Shown here in pieces: positions 59,495-64,000 of a stretch of 64,000 nt of DNA. The notes beneath the pieces are model-generated. The model had not been told where the DNA came from. It made no database searches and saw only the letters and a list, made by a program, of their open reading frames with translations. The first letter of the stretch is position 1, and each line of letters opens with the position of its first letter. Made by a program: the position numbers and the translations under genes. The DNA lies in NCBI RefSeq assembly GCF_029867415.1, contig NC_081186.1:23935915-23999914 (forward strand), in the 5' to 3' direction. Source of the stretch: Vicia villosa (Eukaryota > Streptophyta > Magnoliopsida > Fabales > Fabaceae).

Positions 59495-60962
59495 TGAAAA
59501 TTCTAGTAACTCATGTTGGATGTTATGACATCCACAATTATAAAACACAAAACATTAAAACAGAAACGCATAAAAACAATAAAGAGCATACAGAATTGTT
59601 TACCCGGTTCGGTTCAAACAACCTACTCTAGGATAGGGGTGGCAAAACGGGCCGCCCGCCCACCCACCCGCCCGCCGCCCGCCCCGCCTTATGCCCGCCA
59701 AAAAACGAGCGGGGCGGGCATGCCCGCCAAGTAAAATGGGCATAAAAGTCATGCCCGCCCCGCCAAGATGGCGGGTTGGCGGGCGGCGGACTTACCCGCC
59801 TATTTTTATTTATATTTTTTTTTAATAGATTAATAGTTTTTTTTTACCTTTTAATTAAACTTTTCACTTATTTTTTAAAACAATTTTTTATAAAAGTAAT
59901 TTTTAACAAATTTACTCAAAAAAATATTACATATATTTATAAATAAATGTATAAAATAAATCATCAAGTATTGCAATTACTGGAATTAACTAAAAAAAGT
60001 GAATTTTGGAGGAGGAGCGGATTTTGGCGAGCGGCGGGCTTTGGCGGGCGGCGGGTTTTGGCGAGGCGGGCTTTGGCAAGCGACGAGCCTAAAATCCCAA
60101 CTCAACCCTCCACTTTTTGGCGGGTGCGCGGGCGGCCCGACGGGCCCCGGCTCGTTTTGCCACCCCTACTCTAGGGGCTACCAAGCCAGGGAGGGAATCC
60201 AATATAAGCAGAATTAATTCGGAGTTAAACTCCCCTGTTTACAACTCCTCACTTAAAACCTACCCTATGTAATTCCAATCTATTCATAGACCTGAGTATC
60301 TCCACTCACTCCCCCTCAATCACAGCAGTGATTACAAATAAACATTAAACAAATTCTGAGAGAAGACACACTTCAAAAACACACCTTGATATGCTTAAAT
60401 GCTTCAATCAAGAGACACACACTCGTGCTTAAAAGCTTAGAGTGACAATTGACAAACACAACCTATTCCAATGCAATTATCAAGAGACAATTGCTTGGAG
60501 TACAAGAGACAGCTACAGAACTATGGTTCTTCACAATTAACAATTTACTCTGTCTGCGTTCCAAATTAGGACTGCAGTCTTCTTATATGCGGCTTTTGGG
60601 CCTTGGGCTTTTTTAGAAACAAATTAGGGTTAACCAAGTTAACCTAATTTACACGCCATCTGGTTGTTACAAGATGTGTTGTCAGCGAAATCTTCTAGAC
60701 GAAATATTCAACACACAATAAAAGGTTTCCTAAATTGTAGATTGAGAGAAATCAGGAAACACAATTAATAAAATATAACAGCTCTTGCTGTTAGACAAGG
60801 ATGTCATGACATCGGTCATGAAATTCACTAATAGAACTTGTATTAGCTTAACACATATGCAACCTGCATAGCACAATATATAACATTTCATGAAATCAGT
60901 CAAGACATTAAACACTCAGGTATGTTTTACCATAAATGCAGCCAACATGAAAAACATCTACA
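59495..60962 (-). mobile_element. 5' LTR of the pol-less copia element, with a hAT-type insertion
   Basis: Without the 535-bp insertion and its 8-bp duplication the length is 925 bp, close to the 937-bp partner. Confidence 0.9.
59625..60175. mobile_element. GC-rich hAT-type non-autonomous transposon, 8-bp target duplication ACTCTAGG
   Basis: Element 59633-60167 is bounded by AGGGGTGGCAAAACGGG and the inverse CTCGTTTTGCCACCCCT. ACTCTAGG occurs at 59625-59632 and 60168-60175 and once in the empty partner LTR (53617-53624). Ends are packed with CCCGCC / GGCGGG repeats around an AT-rich centre. ORFs here are products of this repeat and not genes. Confidence 0.92.
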
Positions 60963-61339
60963 CTTACTACTCATTCTCACTAATGGGCTTAACCCATAAC
61001 CCACCCATTGTGTTATATTCCTTCCACTTGGCCCAATTCATAATATTCCACTAATTACTCAATTAAGCCAAATAACACACATAAATAAATAACCGCACAA
61101 CATAACCGAATATTATTTCCAATAATATTCCACATCTACCATCGATCCATAACTTCAATATACCGACTCGCGAATTCATAATCCTCTGACTACTCCGACC
61201 ACAACTTAACTGCACAAATCAATACATTAATCCAATTACGCCTTTTGAATAATACCGATAAATCCCAACTTCGACTAATTCCACCGAATAAATCCTTGAT
61301 CAATTTAATTAAATAATTAATTAAATTCGGGGCGTTACA
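60963..61339 (-). mobile_element. Right part of the split gypsy 3' LTR
   Basis: Continues the LTR interrupted at 53474 and ends ATTCGGGGCGTTACA. ACTCTCCCCTAC (61340-61351) follows, the inverse of a GTAGGGGAGAGT polypurine tract. GAGGACGAAAATATTC on the minus strand (about 61352-61370) is the usual end of gypsy (Tekay-like) pol. Confidence 0.75.
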
Positions 61340-61351
61340 ACTCTCCCCTAC

Positions 61352-63463
61352 TTAGAATATTTTCGTCCTCAAAAATCTATCCGACGTAAGCATCCTTAAC
61401 TTCGCTTCCAACTCTCTGATCCTCAGTCACGTTTGACAACACTTTGACTATCACGACAACTCAACATTACCTCAATCCAGTGTCAAATAGTCGACATCTC
61501 TACGACATACCTGTTAAAAACTTACCAACCACCTCAGGAATCTCTCGTATTTTCAACACTTAAGGTAGTAACAACTTTAACACGCTTATACATGGAGATA
61601 CAATCTCACTTCATCAACTTAGCAACTGAGTCATCACTGCTCAACAATACCTTGACATATGACTCTTAAGGTAGTAACACTAATGACCCTCTTATACTTG
61701 GGTGTTCAATGCCATACTATTATCGTATTAACAACATTCTCAACATCAGAACACGTAGGTACTTTCATTCACAAAATTATACATGTCAATCTTCAACAAA
61801 CACCAACAACTCTCTCTCTCTTCCTTGTTGTATCACTCTTATAGTGACATCAACATAGCCAGCATACTCAACTCAGTCATAGTACGAAATATCACTTCTT
61901 ACTTACAGTGCCCAACAACAATATCATGACAACAGAAACCAAATCACTATAACGTCAACTTAACAAGATTACGCGACGAATACACCCAACTTCACCATCA
62001 ACTAGCAACCCTTAGATCATCCCATATAAACTCGACAAGTATTCACGGGAAAATACCATATCTCCGGCACTTTGTTCTCATCTCACAACCCTTCAAATCA
62101 AACATGCAGATCAAGAGATATCCTTCTCTAGGCTTCTGATTCCTAGTCCTTCACCTCTAACAAACACACACGCATAGTAACTGCGCCACCTTACACATCC
62201 ACTACGCAACTCTAATAATCCATCTTAAGTCACCGTCCACGTTAAATTTTTTTGTCAACTACATGGTTCACAAGTCTCAATCTAGTTTATACTTCCTTAA
62301 ACATCCATCACAAAATCGTTGTTTACTCGACATTCCCAATCCTTCACTTTGCGATGCTATCTCGCCTATAAACCAATTCCTCCAACTTGTTCATTACCTC
62401 TCAACTATTCATGGATACTTTTCCGTTAATTCATACCAACCAGAGAGCAACTATCTTCACGAAATAACATTAATCACTTTACGCACTATCAAGCTAGAAA
62501 GACACGTCTAAACCATCCAATCACGATTTCATCTACTATCAACAAGAGATTAAGGGTGATCAAGTCCTCAATTTGTCAATAGATAGCCGACAACCATAAT
62601 GGAGTATAAACCATCATTACCAACATTAATAATTTCCTCTTCCAACTTGTACTCATAACACCAGAAGCACTATAGTTCCATTATTCACTAATCTTTCAAA
62701 ATCATCCGAAAAAACTAACACCGACGTCTTGCAGCTACTTTCTTAAACACCTCCGACGATACATTAGAACAAAATTCATGTACACCATTATCCACCCTTC
62801 TTATTATTGAAATCATGCTTATCTCTTCGCATTTCCAATTCTTACTCACGCTTTAAAATGTTTCAACAGCTTCAACAACTTCTACTACTGCCTCAATCAC
62901 TTACAACAATCTTCCGCAAGGTCTACAACAGTACCTTACTTAATCATTGATCCAACATCGACATCTTACTCGAGGTTTCTCAACCAACAACTTCACAATC
63001 CATCAGCAGCACTGGAACATCGCACTTTCTAAATTCCATCTTCTAGAATTTATTCTCATTACTTACAGTTTACCTTCAGACACGTCAGGAACTTGCACCA
63101 TACTTGCATACCAACAACCGCTATGTTGCTCCTCATCCTTCGAGAAGTAAACATCAACAATTCCTGCTCATTTTCTTCCTCAAGAGATTCCAACTTAACT
63201 AGCAACCAAAATCTTAAATCCAAGTCACCTTCGATTCGGGAAACAACAAACTCCCTCGACACTTGCACTGTCGCCAACAGCAGCATACTAACATCCTACA
63301 ACTGAAACATACCTGAGAAGCATGGCTTATCCCCCACTTAGCTTTAAACCAAATCATGCAGACAACTTATCAGAAGAACAACAAGTACCAACAGTATTTC
63401 ACACACTCGTCGCGTACACAGGAACAAACAACATAAGACAACATTGGCCGAACAGACCGACCT
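61352..63463 (-). other. Interior of a minus-strand gypsy element with no recognisable coding domain
   Basis: About 2.1 kb, A/C-rich on the plus strand, no gag, protease, RT or integrase motif seen on either strand, only short ORFs. It lies between an inverted polypurine tract and an inverted primer site, so it is the body of a non-autonomous or heavily deleted gypsy element. Confidence 0.6.
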
Positions 63464-63475
63464 GCTCTGATACCA
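63464..63475 (-). other. Primer binding site of the gypsy element
   Basis: GCTCTGATACCA on the plus strand, inverse of TGGTATCAGAGC (initiator Met-tRNA), four bases from the LTR. Confidence 0.85.
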
Positions 63476-63479
63476 CTAT

Positions 63480-64000
63480 TGTAACACCCCAATTCTTCCC
63501 TGCAATTATAAGCAAAAATCATAGTGCATTTAAAAATATTCATCAAAGATGGGATGTCACAATTTGACTTAACCAAACAAACATACTTATATTGCATTTA
63601 ATAATGATACATAGCATTCGGAAACATAACTTGATTCACAACTTCCAACTAATAAACATCTTTCGATTCAACTTAAAATACAACAATCAAACGATAACGA
63701 CTAATCCCCCCCCGAGTGCTACGTATCAGAGCAATGGACACCAACTCAACTTGCCATAAAGCAACTTAAAGACTTCACATAAATAACCTCGAACGTCCAC
63801 AGCTAAACTTGAGTACCGGCCCATTTCCCATGGTAGGGGAAATATCAGCAAAGGGGTGAGATATCTTACAATATAAAGTAAAGCATGATAAATAATATAG
63901 GAGATATAGATCATACATAATTTCACCACTTCGCATCACATAACATCTTACAACAATTTTCATCGCAAAACAACTTACCAATATAATACAACTTTCAAAA
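63480..64000 (-). mobile_element. 5' LTR of the gypsy element, running off the window
   Basis: Starts TGTAACACCCCAATTCTTCC on the plus strand, homologous to the LTR fragment at 24090. The other end is outside the window. ORFs are shadows. Confidence 0.75.

Larger units (their letters stand above)
53475..60962 (-). mobile_element. Sirevirus-type copia element with both ends, target duplication CTTAC, lacking integrase-RT-RNase H
   Basis: LTRs 53475-54411 and 59495-60962 (the latter enlarged by a hAT-type insertion) begin TGAAAATTCTAGTAAC and end CATCTACA on the plus strand. CTTAC flanks the whole at 53470-53474 and 60963-60967. The interior, read on the minus strand, holds gag-protease (59423 to 57006), an env-like ORF (56780 to 54942) and a polypurine tract (ATCTCCCCCTTTGGC, 54412-54426). 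The entire integrase, RT and RNase H region is absent, so this copy would need enzymes from a relative. Confidence 0.93.

Noticed and set aside
59513..60217. GC-rich ORFs with RPPTRPPPAPP and GGGFWRGG repeats
   Set aside because: They fall in the simple-repeat arms of the hAT-type element on both strands; not genes.

Overview
This is plant nuclear DNA, almost certainly from a legume of the pea/vetch tribe (Fabeae). The evidence is a spliced plant gene with GT-AG introns, an AT-rich background, and a dense pile of LTR retrotransposons. These include Ogre-like Ty3/gypsy elements with multi-kb LTRs and repeat-rich 3' UTRs, Maximus/SIRE-type Ty1/copia elements with an env-like ORF, and a Cassandra LTR carrying a 5S-like domain. 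I see only one gene that looks intact and host-encoded: a three-exon gibberellin 2-oxidase (CDS 44365-46546). Element and lineage names come from motif recognition by eye; no database search was run.

Layout. 1-~5190: 3' half of a plus-strand Sirevirus (RT, RNase H, broken env-like ORF, purine tracts, 3' LTR). ~5196-15364: Ogre element 1, with an intron-like 3' splice site, RT, two RNase H domains, an integrase with its core deleted, a tandem-repeat 3' UTR and a 4.9 kb 3' LTR containing a 182-bp MITE. 15365-21072: 3' UTR and 3' LTR of a second Ogre. 21073-23692: a copia LTR, a gag stub and an inverted copy of the same LTR. 23701-24089: Cassandra LTR. 24090-30395: gypsy LTR pieces split by a minus-strand copia remnant (24203-30139), itself split by an Ogre solo LTR (24979-28791, target duplication GACAC). 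30396-~34501: LTR of a further Ogre/Tat-like family.

34512-40265: a minus-strand Tat-lineage gypsy element (3' LTR, integrase). Between integrase and LTR it carries an accessory gene on the opposite strand, with its own G-box/TATA promoter, a 5'-UTR intron, a coding intron, and a transposase-28-like plus coiled-coil product (36088-38154). A second small ORF lies at 38515-38763. 40266-43035: copia purine tracts, LTR and a minus-strand integrase relic.

43036-53469: the gene-bearing island, with GA2-oxidase, a SINE-like relic, a 123-bp minisatellite (47518-48103), a FAM210/DUF1279-like pseudogene (50128-50496) and a CACTA-type terminus (to ~52526). 53475-60962: a complete-ended minus-strand copia element (target duplication CTTAC) with gag-protease and an env-like ORF but no integrase, RT or RNase H; a GC-rich hAT-type element sits in its 5' LTR. 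It is inserted in the 3' LTR of a minus-strand gypsy element with a non-coding interior (to 63479), whose 5' LTR runs off the window at 64000.

How it fits together: the GA2-oxidase would act alone, inactivating gibberellins. Everything else is mobile DNA in nested layers. Target duplications and empty sites let several insertions be ordered: gypsy LTR before copia before Ogre LTR near 24-30 kb, and gypsy before copia before hAT MITE near 53-61 kb. Nearly every retrotransposon ORF is broken, and several breaks look like C-to-T decay at methylatable sites.
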